This document shows positions 7,379 to 7,867 of a DNA stretch of 7,867 nucleotides, piece by piece. The notes under the pieces are model-generated. The model saw only the letters and a list, made by a program, of their open reading frames with translations, did no database searches and had not been told where the DNA came from. This DNA is from Saprospiraceae bacterium (GTDB taxonomy: Bacteria > Bacteroidota > Bacteroidia > Chitinophagales > Saprospiraceae): contig JADKCC010000066.1 of assembly GCA_016714785.1 (NCBI GenBank), forward strand, positions 1 through 7,867, in the 5' to 3' direction. How positions within the stretch are numbered: position 1 is the stretch's first letter; each line of letters opens with the position of its first letter. A program made the translations under genes and the position numbers.

Positions 7379-7407
7379 AAGCTGTCAGGGCTACGCTCCT
7401 TTTTTTG
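7379..7407 (+). terminator. TAC-loop hairpin with seven-T run
   Basis: GGGC-TAC-GCTC is followed by CC and seven Ts. The second pair is G-T, an intermediate between the G-C and A-T copies elsewhere in the window. Confidence 0.4.
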
Positions 7408-7437
7408 TTGTCATAAATTATTGAATACCTATTGGAC

Positions 7438-7455
7438 TTGCAAACTTGTTTGCAA
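7438..7455. repeat. Perfect 18-bp palindrome, first copy
   Basis: TTGCAAAC-TT-GTTTGCAA has 8-bp perfect arms and a 2-base centre. An identical copy lies exactly 120 bp further on, and GGA(C/T) precedes both. Confidence 0.8.
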
Positions 7456-7459
7456 ACAT

Positions 7460-7514
7460 CACCGTTCGTCGTAGCATCCGTGCTACGATGCAGTATCCAC
7501 AGGCATCTTGCCTG
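7460..7514 (+). repeat. Partial composite repeat: first and second hairpins only
   Basis: ACCGTTCG is followed by a hairpin with 8-bp arms TCGTAGCA/TGCTACGA and loop TCCG (7469-7488). GATGCAGTAT then leads to the second hairpin, arms CAGGCA/TGCCTG with loop TCT (7500-7514). The arms equal those of the left-island copy while the loops differ. The rest of the element is absent. Confidence 0.75.
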
Positions 7515-7523
7515 AATATATTC

Positions 7524-7547
7524 AAAGCTTTCTGTTTAAGAAGCTTT
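7524..7547. repeat. Short inverted repeat AAAGCTT/AAGCTTT
   Basis: Seven-base arms at 7524-7530 and 7541-7547 enclose a 10-base loop. It lies between the partial composite repeat and the second 18-bp palindrome. Confidence 0.5.
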
Positions 7548-7557
7548 CCTACTGGAT

Positions 7558-7575
7558 TTGCAAACTTGTTTGCAA
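7558..7575. repeat. Perfect 18-bp palindrome, second copy
   Basis: This is identical to 7438-7455 and is followed by an A-rich stretch. The two copies bracket the partial composite repeat. Confidence 0.8.
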
Positions 7576-7621
7576 TAAAAACAATCATTTTGCAATTGCT
7601 GTAAATATACAAGCCTTAAAT

Positions 7622-7867
7622 GAAACTTGTAAAGTACTAGAAGAAACTTGTAAAGTACTTGGAGAAGATTATGAAGTACTTGAAGAAGGTTGTGAAGAAG
7701 ATTATGAAGTACTTGAAGAAGGTTGTGAAGTACTTGGAGAAGATTATGAAGTACTTAGAGAAGGTTGTAAAGTACTTGAAGAAGATTATAAAGTACTTGA
7801 AGAAGGTTGTGAAGTACTTTGAGAAGGTTATAAAGTACTTGAAGGTTAGGCAGGTTGTGAAGTACTT
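7622..7867 (+). repeat. 21-bp tandem repeat array with AAGTACTT palindrome in each unit
   Basis: Units of 21 bp carry the perfect palindrome AAGTACTT followed by G(A/G)AGAAG(G/A)TT and then (G/A)T. Palindromes start at 7632 (last base changed), 7653, 7674, 7707, 7728, 7749, 7770, 7791, 7812, 7833 and 7860. Spacing is 21 bp except 33 (one extra 12-bp partial unit) and 27. Units tend to alternate between endings GGTTGT and GATTAT, giving a partial 42-bp higher-order period. The array continues to the last base and is probably cut by the window edge. Because 21 is a multiple of three, the array leaves an open frame up to a TGA at about 7820-7822, but I see no evidence that it is a gene. Confidence 0.9.

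Noticed and set aside
7418..7612. Minus-strand open frame of 64 codons
   Set aside because: It runs through both 18-bp palindromes and the hairpin repeat and has no protein-like features.
7508..7822. Open frame of 104 codons covering the 21-bp array
   Set aside because: Its first third runs through the AAGCTT inverted repeat and the 18-bp palindrome, and the rest is open only because the period is a multiple of three. No signal for translation was seen.
7622..7867. CRISPR array
   Set aside because: The repeats abut one another with no unique spacers, and no cas gene is present.

Overview
The window looks like a chromosomal piece of a low-GC Bacteroidota bacterium; Saprospiraceae or a related group is my guess, not something the sequence proves. 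The protein families, lipoprotein signals, lack of Shine-Dalgarno sites and TAnnTTTG-like promoter boxes all point that way. The main difficulty is that almost every gene is broken by several single-base frameshifts, so most products were read by joining short segments from different frames.

Layout. Positions 1-4002, minus strand, hold the start of a clade II (atypical) nitrous-oxide-reductase operon. In transcription order it contains a monoheme c-type cytochrome lipoprotein (4002-3522), nosZ (3498-1581), a four-helix membrane protein typical of Bacteroidota nos clusters (1412-822), nosL (about 828-410) and the first part of nosD (408 to the window edge). nosF and nosY would be expected beyond position 1. 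A CRP/FNR-type palindrome (4051-4070) and a -7-like box (4025-4032) sit upstream of the cytochrome with spacing suited to class II activation.

Positions 4003-4660 carry no gene. They hold three 42-bp tandem repeats and a cluster of structured interspersed repeats. An AraC-family regulator follows (5545-4661, minus), transcribed divergently from a two-gene plus-strand operon: a secreted metallo-beta-lactamase-fold hydrolase (5702-6583, broken) and an ABM-domain lipoprotein (6591-7010, intact). Positions 7011-7867 hold more copies of the same repeat family, two identical short palindromes 120 bp apart, and an array of 21-bp repeats that runs off the right edge.

How it fits together. The cytochrome would pass electrons to NosZ, which reduces N2O to N2. 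NosL and NosD (with NosF/NosY) would supply and mature the copper centres. The AraC/hydrolase/ABM module is separate and lies between direct copies of the same repeat, so it could be an inserted or recombining cassette. The most unusual part is the non-coding DNA: a family of short hairpins whose stems change in a compensatory way while the loop stays TAC, combined with two other conserved hairpins into a larger repeated unit, plus a helically phased AAGTACTT array.

Caveat. Frameshifts are dense in nos, araC and the 5' part of the hydrolase but absent from the ABM gene. Real decay and uncorrected indel-rich sequence both remain possible. Several breaks lie in homopolymers, which favours sequence error for at least some of them.
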